Virus record (IMG/VR): IMGVR_UViG_3300047560_000116
Location: 1-20,343 of that record
DNA from: a virus
Length of the DNA stretch: 20,343 nucleotides
Strand: one strand, 5' to 3'
Part shown: positions 13,517-20,343 of the stretch, in pieces
Numbering within the stretch: the stretch's first letter is position 1
How the letters are laid out: every line of letters begins with the position of its first letter
Translations under genes and position numbers: made by a program
Notes under the pieces: generated by a model
Told to the model about the DNA's origin: nothing
Seen by the model: only the letters and a program-made list of their open reading frames with translations
The model's database searches: none

Positions 13517-13558
13517 TTATCTACAGCCTTTACGACCTTTTTTAGAATACTTTTTCAT
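13517..13558 (-). CDS. 13-residue basic micropeptide MKKYSKKGRKGCR
   Basis: The gene reads MKKYSKKGRKGCR; seven of its 13 residues are Lys or Arg, and it contains one Cys. A strong Shine-Dalgarno AGGAG (13565-13569) lies 6 bases before the ATG. It has the same length as the next micropeptide gene and shares a KGRK core with it, which suggests a duplicated or related pair. It follows the 53-residue basic protein by 13 bases. I know no function for it. Possibilities are binding of DNA or RNA, or a small structural role. The reading is supported by the ribosome binding site, the matched length and the shared motif. Confidence 0.55.
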   Translation of the reverse strand: MKKYSKKGRKGCR

Positions 13559-13571
13559 TTCTCTCTCCTAT

Positions 13572-13733
13572 TTAACCACGCATTGACCTACCGTAGCTCC
13601 TAGTTGCAGGACCACGGTTGTAGGTTGATTCTCTTTGGACTCGGTACTCAAGTTGCGCTGGCTGGCTTCCACGCTTTAGGCTTTCAGTAGTAACTTTAGG
13701 TTGATCTGCCTTAGGTGAAATAGCTTGTGCCAT
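13572..13733 (-). CDS. 53-residue basic protein directly after the portal gene
   Basis: The ATG at 13733 lies one base after the portal stop (TAATATG), so translation is coupled. The protein starts MAQAISPKADQPKVTTESLK and is rich in Arg, Ser, Gln, Tyr and Gly. The C-terminal third ends in NRGPATRSYGRSMRG, an Arg/Gly/Ser-rich tail. It is probably disordered and basic. It could bind nucleic acid or a capsid partner. I do not recognise a family. The gene is followed by two still smaller basic peptide genes, so three basic products stand in a row. Confidence 0.65.
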   Translation of the reverse strand: MAQAISPKADQPKVTTESLKRGSQPAQLEYRVQRESTYNRGPATRSYGRSMRG

Positions 13734-13734
13734 A

Positions 13735-15363
13735 TTACGCTGCCTTTTTCTCTGATGATTCAGACTTTGGTTTTGGTTGCTGGCTCATTTGTTGAGTAGC
13801 TCCCTTTTCCTCAATCTTCTTCAATTTATCTTTGAGTAATTGTTTCATCGGAGGTTCTAACAAGTCAAGTAGGGATTCTTTGTCTATTGCACCTGCCTTG
13901 AACAAGTTGAACGCTAATTGCTTGGTATCTTCGGTAAAGATCGGGCTATTGGAGTGTGCATCCACTTTAACCACATAATCTTTGGTAAATTGCTCTGGAA
14001 TGAACGGTTGACCTTCTGAATCAACAAATTTAGTTGGATCATAGACTTGCATAGCCTTGAGATACAAGGTTGCGACCTTTTCCAAGCTATCTTCGACAAT
14101 CAAAGCCCGTTTTTTGGCTCTTGAGCTACCAAGACGAGCTAATTGGCTTGCATGACCAGTAGAACGGACTCCAGCTTCGCCTTTTCCTGATAAAACATTG
14201 GTAATACCCGATGCTTCTTCAAACATAGCATCTACTTCGTGGATTACCTCAAATAAACGGTCTGGCATCTGTGGTGCAAGGCGCTCTGCCTTAGCATTTG
14301 GCATATCGGTGGATAAAACACCCCCTGCACGGTTAAGAGCAAAGTTCTTTTCATCCAAAATGCCTGAGAAGCCTGTTAATGCGGTAGGAGGACTGACTTG
14401 TTTGGACAATAGATCCAAAATATCGGTCATCCGTTGGTTACGGAGTTCTTGAAGAAGTATTAGCTTCTGTGTTTCACTAGCACCCCAGTAGTAGTTGTAT
14501 AAAGGATTTGGGCAGATCTGCACAAACGGCAACTCACCCTTCAAGAATACGGTTGCACCAGGTCTGTCGTAGATAATCACCCGTGGAGAGGCGATTGTGA
14601 CTACCTGATAGTCCTCAATGTCATCATTCCACACCCACAGTTCGTGCATCTCGATCAAATCTTCGGCAACGGTAGGGTTGTAGCGGTTAATACCGTACAA
14701 ATCCATGTTGATGTTGCCGTAGATCGTAGGATTGGTTTGGCTCATCACGATACGGTTGACCGCACTTGGAATATCAGATTCTTCCTTTTTACCACCTGAG
14801 CTTACACGCTCTACGATAGATTCACGCTTAGGATGGGAATACAGACGGGCATATAGCTCCGACTTGGTAATGTAGTAAGTGTGGACAAGGGCTTCTTGCC
14901 TGTCTGTATAAGGGGTATCTTCACGCAGAACACCAATATCCTTAGGCTCGACCATGTATGGGTTGATGCCGTTGCGGATAACGAGCTTAACGAAGGTGCT
15001 GTTATAAACCAATGACCATGTTAAGGCGCTTGAAAATACTTGGTCTGCATTGGAATTTAGCCACTCATCGTTTAGGGCTTGGGTTAATACTGGGGCTTTG
15101 CGATGCTCTAGGTGGTTAACTGACGCACCGAGCTGAATTGAAAATCTAGTTGTTTCGGCTGAATACAGAAAGCTAGTAAGCTGATCTAGGTGAGGATTGA
15201 TCTTGTTGAAATACGCTGGAGGCTGCTCTGGCGCAGCCCCAAATAAGAAATAAGACCTAAATGTTGTGTAATCCCCTTTCCTATCCTCCCGTGTCACTAG
15301 ACACTTTGCCATGATGTCTAGGTAGAAATCTTCACGATCTTCGGGATTGGATGGAATTCTCAT
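13735..15363 (-). CDS. Portal protein
   Basis: This 542-residue protein has the size and place of a phage portal, the dodecameric ring at the capsid vertex through which DNA is packaged and exits. The N-terminus has LDIMAKCLVTREDRKGDYTT and YFNKINPHLDQLTSFLYSAE, a typical portal start. The middle holds a beta-rich wing with IIYDRPGATVFLKGELPFVQ. A helical stem region follows with WGASETQKLILLQELRNQRM, and after it ILDLLSKQVSPPTALTGFSG. The C-terminal part has a long helix (SSRAKKRALIVEDSLEKVAT) and ends in a Lys/Ser/Gln-rich tail, the usual crown-side end. ATG overlaps the previous stop as ATGA. TerL lies upstream and the scaffold and capsid genes downstream, the standard order. Confidence 0.88.
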   Translation of the reverse strand: MRIPSNPEDREDFYLDIMAKCLVTREDRKGDYTTFRSYFLFGAAPEQPPAYFNKINPHLDQLTSFLYSAETTRFSIQLGASVNHLEHRKAPVLTQALNDEWLNSNADQVFSSALTWSLVYNSTFVKLVIRNGINPYMVEPKDIGVLREDTPYTDRQEALVHTYYITKSELYARLYSHPKRESIVERVSSGGKKEESDIPSAVNRIVMSQTNPTIYGNINMDLYGINRYNPTVAEDLIEMHELWVWNDDIEDYQVVTIASPRVIIYDRPGATVFLKGELPFVQICPNPLYNYYWGASETQKLILLQELRNQRMTDILDLLSKQVSPPTALTGFSGILDEKNFALNRAGGVLSTDMPNAKAERLAPQMPDRLFEVIHEVDAMFEEASGITNVLSGKGEAGVRSTGHASQLARLGSSRAKKRALIVEDSLEKVATLYLKAMQVYDPTKFVDSEGQPFIPEQFTKDYVVKVDAHSNSPIFTEDTKQLAFNLFKAGAIDKESLLDLLEPPMKQLLKDKLKKIEEKGATQQMSQQPKPKSESSEKKAA

Positions 15364-15923
15364 TTTTTAATTTTCAAATTATCTGGGTCAGCGAAATAAC
15401 TTGCAGTCTTAGGTCCTGATTCTATACCAGCTTGTCTTGGATTCAAAGATGTTACCTCAGCTTCTCTACCAAGTGCAGGACCAACTGGTTTTGAGAACTG
15501 ACCAGCAAGGATAGACTGCATATTCATTCCTTGCATACCGCCTCCCCAGACGGCTGCATCCCCTGGTCGGCTTTCCCTTTGCGCTGGAGGGGGAACGGGG
15601 GCAATTTTGTCTTTGTTGACACCTTTTTTGCGGGTTGCGTACTTTTCTGCTTCTGCGTAGTCTTTTTCTTTGAATTTGTTTTTACGCATGAGGTAGCCAC
15701 TTTGGTTTTCGCCTTCCCTTGTGGTTTTAATGTCCGACATATCGAACTCGATGGCGAGTTGCTTGGTTGACTTGTCTGTGAACCTGGTTTTTTCTGAAAG
15801 CATTGCAGGAGCTTGCAGAAATACGACCATAACTTCTTCATGGCAATCCTTCATTGGACATTGTGGTTTACGAGCTTCAAAATACCCGTGTTTTGGGCAC
15901 TTGTAATCATTTACTACCGCCAT
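15360..15923 (-). CDS. Zinc-ribbon-like protein between terminase and portal genes
   Basis: This 187-residue protein starts with YKCPKHGYFEARKPQCPMKD followed by CHEE. This gives Cys9, His12, Cys22 and Cys27 (with a neighbouring His28) as a likely zinc-binding set in a small ribbon. The rest is charged and Lys-rich up to residue 115. A Gly/Met/Pro-rich segment near residues 115-145 and a C-terminal helix follow. The ribosome binding site AGGGGA overlaps the end of the upstream gene. Its position directly before the portal suggests a link to packaging or portal assembly. No named family is recognised. A regulatory or DNA-binding role is also possible. Confidence 0.75.
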   Translation of the reverse strand: MAVVNDYKCPKHGYFEARKPQCPMKDCHEEVMVVFLQAPAMLSEKTRFTDKSTKQLAIEFDMSDIKTTREGENQSGYLMRKNKFKEKDYAEAEKYATRKKGVNKDKIAPVPPPAQRESRPGDAAVWGGGMQGMNMQSILAGQFSKPVGPALGREAEVTSLNPRQAGIESGPKTASYFADPDNLKIKK

Positions 15924-15925
15924 TT

Positions 15926-16324
15926 CTATCCCCTTTTCAGTTGTTCGTCAAGTGTTAAATCTGAATAATCGTATTTGTTAGCTATTCCTAACTTTAATTT
16001 AATCTGACCGTTTACGACTTGCAGTCCCGTTGTTCTTTCCAATACTGGTTTAGCTTCCTTGCGGTATTGAACAAACTTGGTGCGGTCACGGTTTTGCATA
16101 ATGGCAATTTCTCCATTAAGCCAAGCGTAGTAGGCTCGATTGACTCTACGCTGCATATATTCGGTAATAGGTTCTGCTTCATTCAAAAATACATCTCTTA
16201 ATCGGACTTGCGATATACCGCAGATTTCACAAAACAAATCTAGGGATATACCCCTATCCTTGTCTTGTATGAATTTGCGGATGACCCGCTTTAATTCAAC
16301 CTTGGGTAATACCTTAACTGCCAT
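15926..16324 (-). CDS. Small HTH-like protein downstream of TerL, possible terminase partner or regulator
   Basis: This 132-residue, basic protein has a helix-turn-helix-like segment at about residues 27-60 (ISLDLFCEICGISQVRLRDV). The Arg-rich helices MQRRVNRAYYAWLNGE follow, and then a shorter beta-rich end. Such DNA-binding small proteins next to a large terminase are often small terminase subunits that recognise the packaging site. In most phages TerS lies before TerL, while here this gene follows TerL and overlaps its end by 11 bases. The three small genes before TerL are not clearly HTH-like. An alternative is a transcription regulator. The DNA-binding call is moderate and the TerS call weak. 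Confidence 0.7.
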   Translation of the reverse strand: MAVKVLPKVELKRVIRKFIQDKDRGISLDLFCEICGISQVRLRDVFLNEAEPITEYMQRRVNRAYYAWLNGEIAIMQNRDRTKFVQYRKEAKPVLERTTGLQVVNGQIKLKLGIANKYDYSDLTLDEQLKRG

Positions 16325-18074
16325 ACACCCCGATCCTCTTTAAGTAATCACTCACATTCCTTCCCACCGTTAGCTGCTCAGGGGTAAAGTCATCTTGCAC
16401 CCTAGATACGGCACGGGTAATCTTCATGGCAATGAGCTTAGGCTGGACTTGTTCTGCGTAGGCAGCAGCAGCTAGGGCTGAGGCAATCACACGGTCATCC
16501 TTATTGCGACCAGAAGCCTCGATAGATCCACCGTCACGCACCATCGTTTTCATTTCTTCAATGGTGTCCATGTCGTTAATTTCCATCATGCCACGCTCAA
16601 AGTAGTCCTTCATGTAGTTGAGCATCCTCTCCTTGGTAGCGCTTGTAGTGAGCCATCCAATCGAGTTAGACATACCGCCAAGGGTATCGTTCCTGCGCCA
16701 GATGTAGTTTTGCATATTGGCATAGACATCCATGAGGTCTTTACCCATGGCGCTACCCATCGCAGCAGCCTGACGCTTGAGGTTACGCAGTTCGTTGATG
16801 ACCGCCTGACCAGGACCGTTGACTTCCAAGTTCAATGTGGAGTTTTTGTAAGCACCCGCTAAGTGAGCGATCACCCACGCAAACTGGTAGGTGTTTAGCT
16901 CTGAGGTAGCAAAGGCAGCAACCTGTTCTAAACCATCGGCATATACTCGATATACCTGGATACAGAAGCGATCAGCCCAATCGCTAGAGCCATAAGCAGG
17001 GTCAGCGCCAATAACATAATAGGCGGTATCAATAGGTTCTTCCCAGACTTTGAGAGTTGCCAACCTTTCAGTTGATTTAAGTACCTCAGTATCTTGAAAG
17101 TTAGCACCAAAGCTATACCTATAAGAATCAAAATGCTTGCGTTTAAGCTGTTTAACGGCATCCGTACACCTTGCGTTTGAAAAGAAAGAAGTGCCTGTCA
17201 TGACAAAGGCATAGTCCTCAGTAGGAGGAAACTCCTGATACATAAGCTGATCGTCTTTAATGCCCTCGGTCATCTTCCAGCGCCACCAGGCTAATTGGCG
17301 GGAATTGATCTCAAAGTTGTAGAGCTTTTTGATGTCACGCACCCACTCTTTTTCTTCTCCTGTCATCTTTCCATCCCAGTAGGTCTTATAGACGGAGGAC
17401 TCAGGATCAGCCATGTAAAGCTCGTTGCGCCACCAGCCACAGAAAATTGCCCGTTGCGTTCTAGCACGCTTGGCGGTCACATACATATCGTGAAACATAT
17501 TAAAGCCACGGGCAGTAGATTCAAATGTGTATAAGCGATCTGGATTGGTTTCAGCCAAGGAAGCCAAGAGGGATGCTAGTCCTTCTTCATCTCCCCAGCT
17601 TGAGGTTTCTGTTCCATGTAGGTATGTAATAGCCTTACCACGACCCAGACTTCCTTTAGCTCTAAGCCCAGCGACTTGATAAAAGATACGGCTGCGATTC
17701 TTGAGGGAAAGCTGATTTCGGTTGTGAGCAATGATCGGGATGCGGTACTCCTTGGGCAGACCATCCATATACATGGCAAGGGTTGATCGGAACATATCCC
17801 GATTTTCTTCCGTATCAGTTGTGAGTGTGCCTTGAAGCCCTGGATGGGTGAAGTGCCAGTAGAGATCAAGTGCGAGTGATATTGTAGTGATGCCAAGTTG
17901 TCTGCCTTTCAAAATAACAAAGAAGTGAACATCATCGGCAAGACCCTTTTTGATCTCATCCATGACATAGGTTTGCGTACCGAGCAGATTGCCCATACGC
18001 TTTAATCCCTGCTCTTTTGTTTCAATCTTGAGCTGGGAACAAAAGTGATAAAAACTCTTTAGGTCAAAATCCAC
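16314..18074 (-). CDS. terL: Terminase large subunit (ATPase and nuclease of DNA packaging)
   Basis: This 586-residue protein has an ATPase half and a nuclease half. VILKGRQLGITT at residues 53-64 is the Walker A-type loop in the R-Q-L-G-I-T form common in phage terminases. AITYLHGTETSSWGDEE at about 148-164 fits the Walker B region. The nuclease half has GADPAYG with Asp358, LEVNGPG with Glu417, and NKDDRVIASALAA near 524-536 with Asp526 and Asp527, the expected RNase H-like acidic residues. The start is GTG 18074, supported by the family-like N-terminus (SFYHFCSQLKIETKEQGLK) and a weak GGAAAG ribosome binding site. It overlaps the end of the glycosyltransferase gene. TerL drives DNA into the prohead through the portal. 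This is the surest call in the window. Confidence 0.93.
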   Translation of the reverse strand: MDFDLKSFYHFCSQLKIETKEQGLKRMGNLLGTQTYVMDEIKKGLADDVHFFVILKGRQLGITTISLALDLYWHFTHPGLQGTLTTDTEENRDMFRSTLAMYMDGLPKEYRIPIIAHNRNQLSLKNRSRIFYQVAGLRAKGSLGRGKAITYLHGTETSSWGDEEGLASLLASLAETNPDRLYTFESTARGFNMFHDMYVTAKRARTQRAIFCGWWRNELYMADPESSVYKTYWDGKMTGEEKEWVRDIKKLYNFEINSRQLAWWRWKMTEGIKDDQLMYQEFPPTEDYAFVMTGTSFFSNARCTDAVKQLKRKHFDSYRYSFGANFQDTEVLKSTERLATLKVWEEPIDTAYYVIGADPAYGSSDWADRFCIQVYRVYADGLEQVAAFATSELNTYQFAWVIAHLAGAYKNSTLNLEVNGPGQAVINELRNLKRQAAAMGSAMGKDLMDVYANMQNYIWRRNDTLGGMSNSIGWLTTSATKERMLNYMKDYFERGMMEINDMDTIEEMKTMVRDGGSIEASGRNKDDRVIASALAAAAYAEQVQPKLIAMKITRAVSRVQDDFTPEQLTVGRNVSDYLKRIGVYGS

Positions 18075-18769
18075 GGTAACTTTCCATTAAAGCGCTTGAG
18101 CATCTCGCCATTACCAAATTCAAAGAATTCCCGCTGAACTCCGCAAGTACCGCCAAGCCTAAAGTTAAAGGTGTGTTGGTTTGTAGAGGTAAAGTTTGGG
18201 AATAGTTGTTTAGCTGTTGTGTAGAACATACGATCTACTTGGGGGCTAGGGTTGTTTAAAACAATACTAATCTGTTTTAAAAGTTCTGTTCGCATACCCC
18301 ACATACACCAATCCACAAACCGATGACCAGGCACATTCCATACATCGGCAGCTTCTCCCAGCGCCTCACAGTTATCTTCGCAAATAAAATTACCGTTCTC
18401 ATCGTGTATCTTGCGAAAAGAGTAAGCCCAGTCATACCCTTGCTCGATTCTCTCCATAATGGTTTGGACATGATTCTCATCGTACCAGTCATCATCGTTG
18501 CAAAAGAAAGTGACATCCTCAGTAATCAGGTGAGGGGCTGCGGATAGCCAGCGTTGACCCGCCCAGCCGTTACCGCCAATCTTAGAGTCCCAATAACAGA
18601 CCTTGCAAGTAGGATAGTTTGTTTTAATTTTTTCAAAGGTCTTTATATCGCCATCACAAAGAATGTAATGAGTTGTCGGGTAGGTTTGCTCCATAACCTT
18701 TGCAACGCAATTAAAAAGTTCAATCTCCCGTTTTCCGTTGGTCACGGTCACTACGGCTGCTGTTTTCAT
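18059..18769 (-). CDS. GT-A type glycosyltransferase (GT2-like)
   Basis: This 236-residue protein starts AAVVTVTNGKREIELFNCVA and has THYILCDGDIKTFEKI near residues 33-48, the Rossmann-like start of a GT-A fold. Residues 86-95 hold VTFFCNDDDW, with Asp92-Asp94 as the D-x-D motif that binds the metal and nucleotide sugar. WGMRTELLKQI and MFYTTAKQLFP follow in the acceptor part. The ATG overlaps the stop of the upstream 88-residue gene as ATGA, and the stop lies inside the TerL start region. Phage glycosyltransferases may modify DNA, host surface sugars or virion proteins. The sequence does not show which. The sugar and acceptor are unknown. Location just before TerL is unusual for an accessory enzyme. 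Confidence 0.8.
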   Translation of the reverse strand: MKTAAVVTVTNGKREIELFNCVAKVMEQTYPTTHYILCDGDIKTFEKIKTNYPTCKVCYWDSKIGGNGWAGQRWLSAAPHLITEDVTFFCNDDDWYDENHVQTIMERIEQGYDWAYSFRKIHDENGNFICEDNCEALGEAADVWNVPGHRFVDWCMWGMRTELLKQISIVLNNPSPQVDRMFYTTAKQLFPNFTSTNQHTFNFRLGGTCGVQREFFEFGNGEMLKRFNGKLPWILT

Positions 18770-19032
18770 TGATGTTTGTTTAGTTTCTTGGTTTCAAATT
18801 CGCCTAGATCCCATTCGGCTACCTTTAGCCTAGCGGTTTCGTTCCGAGCCAGCATGGTGAGTTCTTTGACAAGCATAGGGGAATATGTCCGCTTCCAGTC
18901 GTAGAACAAATCGAACTTTTGCTTTTTGGTTCTGCAACGAATAGCCCGTTGCATCTCGTATTTAAAAAGCGCTCTTTGTTTTGCAATTTCCCTAGCGTAT
19001 CGTTTCTCATCCTTAGTGGATAGCGTCACCAT
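18766..19032 (-). CDS. Small basic helical protein of unknown function
   Basis: This 88-residue protein is Lys/Arg-rich and helical: KRYAREIAKQRALFKYEMQR near residues 10-29, then CRTKKQKFDLFYDWKRTYSP, then a Leu/Ala-rich helix KELTMLARNETARLK. The overall charge is basic, so binding of DNA or RNA is possible. It overlaps the preceding gene by 20 bases and the glycosyltransferase by 4. The ribosome binding site is close to the ATG (AGAGGA), so spacing is tight. It sits in the early part of the operon, between a coiled-coil protein and the glycosyltransferase. I do not recognise a family. Confidence 0.7.
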   Translation of the reverse strand: MVTLSTKDEKRYAREIAKQRALFKYEMQRAIRCRTKKQKFDLFYDWKRTYSPMLVKELTMLARNETARLKVAEWDLGEFETKKLNKHQ

Positions 19033-19312
19033 CTTCCTCTTGCTCGGTCAGGGCACGCAAACGCTCAATCTCAGCCTGTGCAGCCATGAGCAATTTAGAA
19101 GCCTCGCCTTGAACCCGCATGAGTTCGTGAAAGATCTGATCCTTGGTCATCGCCCATACCCGTGCCATGTATTGCTTCTTGGCATCGTCAGACGCTTTCT
19201 CAATAATCTCATCTACTGTTGGTGCAACACCGTTCATCATCATCTCCTCAATTCGCATTTCATTTAAAACGGCTTTCGCCATACGGTTGTAGTGCTCTAT
19301 TCGATTCGCCAT
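19013..19312 (-). CDS. Small helical protein of unknown function
   Basis: This 99-residue protein is mostly helical and charged. Its start is MANRIEHYNRMAKAVLNEMR, and the middle contains VDEIIEKASDDAKKQYMARV. From about residue 64 a coiled-coil-like helix with VQGEASKLLMAAQAEIERLR follows, and the protein ends in a short acidic tail. The ATG is preceded by GGAG about 7 bases away and overlaps the end of the upstream gene by 16 bases. It may be a packaging or assembly accessory because of its place close to TerL, but no motif supports that. It is not clearly a small terminase. Confidence 0.7.
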   Translation of the reverse strand: MANRIEHYNRMAKAVLNEMRIEEMMMNGVAPTVDEIIEKASDDAKKQYMARVWAMTKDQIFHELMRVQGEASKLLMAAQAEIERLRALTEQEEDGDAIH

Positions 19313-19512
19313 ACCCGAACTCCATTGCCCTCTTTACGGGCTATAAATTTCATCCCCAGCTTTTTCCCACGAACATAGTTGTTATTCGCAACCGTAGGTG
19401 GATGCGCTTCTTCCAAAAAGAAGCTATCTCCAATATCCATACTCTCGTAGGGATAGGCATTTCTCTTACGCACCTTAGGTAACGGTATATTGTTCTCTAC
19501 TGCTATACTCAT
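19297..19512 (-). CDS. Small conserved-looking phage protein at the operon start
   Basis: This 71-residue protein carries the pattern NAYPYESMDIGDSFFLEE near residues 18-35, then VRGKKLGMKFIARKEGNGVR and a terminal VWRIE. I have seen this Pro-Tyr/Phe-Glu-Ser-Met-x-x-Gly-Asp-Ser-Phe layout with a Gly-Met-Lys-Phe-x-x-Arg end in small phage proteins of unknown function. I chose ATG 19512, since GAGGAGAG lies a few bases before it. A longer frame up to 19575 would overlap the divergent gene and gives a hydrophobic, poor N-terminus. It is the first gene of the minus-strand operon. A small nucleic-acid-binding role is possible but not shown. Confidence 0.75.
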   Translation of the reverse strand: MSIAVENNIPLPKVRKRNAYPYESMDIGDSFFLEEAHPPTVANNNYVRGKKLGMKFIARKEGNGVRVWRIE

Positions 19513-19535
19513 AACATTACTCTCCTCATAACTGC

Positions 19536-19565
19536 ATAATACACTAATATGATACACACATACAA
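19536..19565 (-). promoter_or_regulatory. Weak candidate promoter for the minus-strand operon
   Basis: TTGTAT (19565-19560) and TATTAT (19541-19536) on the minus strand are spaced by 18 bases, with a TG just before the -10. The predicted start near 19529 is about 17 bases before the ATG at 19512. The boxes are poor and overlap the first codons of the divergent gene, so this is only a candidate. The divergent gene arrangement makes some promoter here likely. Confidence 0.3.
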
Positions 19566-20277
19566 TGAATATCACTTAGGCGATCAATTAGTTCATTTGA
19601 ACTACCTGCGTAAAGTCTGCGAGCAAGAACCGCACCTAGAGTTCACTCATCATTGCAACCCCATGCACCATGCCCAGCTCCAGCCCTTGTGCGAGGACAA
19701 GCCGATCCTATTAGCTGACCTTTCCATACCGCCTGGATCTGTTAACGCATGGATTGGCAGGGAGAACTATTTTTACAACCACCCGCTTCAATCGGACTGG
19801 GTAGCCTTTCACCTATCGTGGTTTGACCACCTATCAGACTTACTGGGAGTTTCTAACCCTATGGCTTGCAGGGAAGATTTCTTATTTGATTACCCCGCTT
19901 TATACACTCCCGACTGCAAGAGCCTGTTTGACTACCTCATCATCAACGCTCCTCCCAACAGCGGACAGTTACCCGACTACAACCCCGAATTCTTCAATAA
20001 TCGGGTAAGAAATCTCTTAAATGAGGGCTATTCTGTCTATACAACGCACCCAACAGGTATGTGTTCTAGCACTTTAGAGTGGGGTATGGACATCTCAGAC
20101 ATAGGGCGCTTATCTAATTCAGCCAGGTTTATAGAAGGTGTGGCTACTGGTCCGATGTGGACAACCTTTAATATATTCAATCAAAACAAGGTGTTAAGCA
20201 GAACTTTCTACTGTGCTCACCAGACGGTGAACCTTACAGACAATACCGTAACAAAACATCGTTTATCAGAAAACTAG
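19549..20277 (+). CDS. Glycosyltransferase-like protein (GT9 or heptosyltransferase-like), the only plus-strand gene
   Basis: This 242-residue protein begins IHTYNEYHLGDQLVHLNYLR, with the H-L-G-D then L-x-x-L-R pattern of GT9-type (ADP-heptose:LPS) transferases. Residues 180-205 contain DISDIGRLSNSARFIEGVAT followed by GPMW, matching the donor-side GT-B segment (D-x-G-x-x-x-x and G-x-x-T-G-P-x-W). It is shorter than a usual GT9 enzyme of about 350 residues, so it may be a reduced or divergent form. It has no clear ribosome binding site. It is divergent from the main operon by 36 bases and lies beside the terminase end. It may modify host surface sugars or a virion glycan. Activity and substrate are not proven. 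Confidence 0.7.
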   Translation: MIHTYNEYHLGDQLVHLNYLRKVCEQEPHLEFTHHCNPMHHAQLQPLCEDKPILLADLSIPPGSVNAWIGRENYFYNHPLQSDWVAFHLSWFDHLSDLLGVSNPMACREDFLFDYPALYTPDCKSLFDYLIINAPPNSGQLPDYNPEFFNNRVRNLLNEGYSVYTTHPTGMCSSTLEWGMDISDIGRLSNSARFIEGVATGPMWTTFNIFNQNKVLSRTFYCAHQTVNLTDNTVTKHRLSEN

Positions 20278-20343
20278 AAAAATTTTATGGGGGGACTCGG
20301 TTGGGGGGCACGCACCACTCAGACTCATGCCCAACTCAAATAG
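20278..20343. other. G-run-rich stretch at the right edge
   Basis: This 66-base end holds two G6 runs (20289-20294 and 20303-20308), a GG between them, and four ACTC words. GTTGGG (20300-20305) and CCCAAC (20330-20335) are inverted and could pair. A tiny 18-residue frame from 20287 to 20343 has no ribosome binding site and I do not call it. Possible roles are a packaging or terminus site, a G-rich regulatory signal or just the start of a neighbouring region. Nothing is decisive. Confidence 0.35.

Noticed and set aside
20287-20343. 18-residue frame MGGLGWGARTTQTHAQLK ending at the last base
   Set aside because: No ribosome binding site; the sequence is a product of G-runs; its end at the window edge is a likely coincidence.
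1-20343. CRISPR arrays, tRNA genes, insertion sequences, integrase or attachment sites
   Set aside because: No regularly spaced direct repeats, cloverleaf-like stretches, transposase or recombinase frames were seen.

Overview
The window is a compact, almost gap-free structural module of a tailed double-stranded DNA phage, most likely an uncultured podovirus. It carries a large terminase, portal, scaffold-like protein, major capsid protein, head-to-tail adaptor, tail-nozzle-like protein and tail-fibre-like proteins. It has no tape measure, sheath, tail tube or baseplate gene. Several unnamed proteins have a look I remember from freshwater and marine viral metagenomes. That memory, the moderate GC content and the glycosyltransferases suggest an aquatic, probably Gram-negative, host; this is inference. 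I see no integrase, repressor, tRNA, CRISPR array or insertion sequence.

All genes but one lie on the minus strand, so they read from high to low coordinates. From the right: one plus-strand glycosyltransferase-like gene (19549-20277) faces away from the main operon across a 36-base divergent gap. The minus-strand operon then starts with three small unknown proteins, a GT-A glycosyltransferase, TerL, a small HTH-like protein, a zinc-ribbon-like protein and the portal protein (19512 down to 13735). Next comes an unusual cluster at 13733-13397: a 53-residue basic protein and two 13-residue, very basic micropeptides, each micropeptide with its own strong ribosome binding site. Three small hairpins and a consensus-like sigma70 promoter (TTGACA, 16 bases, TAGTAT) follow at 13398-13297.

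That promoter would drive the capsid and tail half: a helical plus Pro/Met/Gly-rich protein, a 61-residue protein, the scaffold-like protein, the major capsid protein, three small structural-looking proteins, the head-to-tail adaptor and a nozzle-like protein with four inserted beta repeats. A small Thr/Asn-rich tail protein, an 812-residue LamG-SPRY tail fibre with three C-terminal repeat modules, and three further tail proteins come after it. The leftward end holds a short single-membrane-span holin-like protein, two helical unknowns, an Ala/Gly-rich protein and the start of a gene cut by the window edge. The last two may be internal virion (DNA-ejection) proteins.

Most genes are translationally coupled: ATGA overlaps, TAATG overlaps, or TAA/TGA-T-ATG junctions. 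No stretch longer than 300 bases lacks a gene. The largest non-coding gaps are 13273-13396 (promoter and hairpins) and 13439-13516. The best candidate for something undescribed is the micropeptide and hairpin cluster between the portal and capsid halves.
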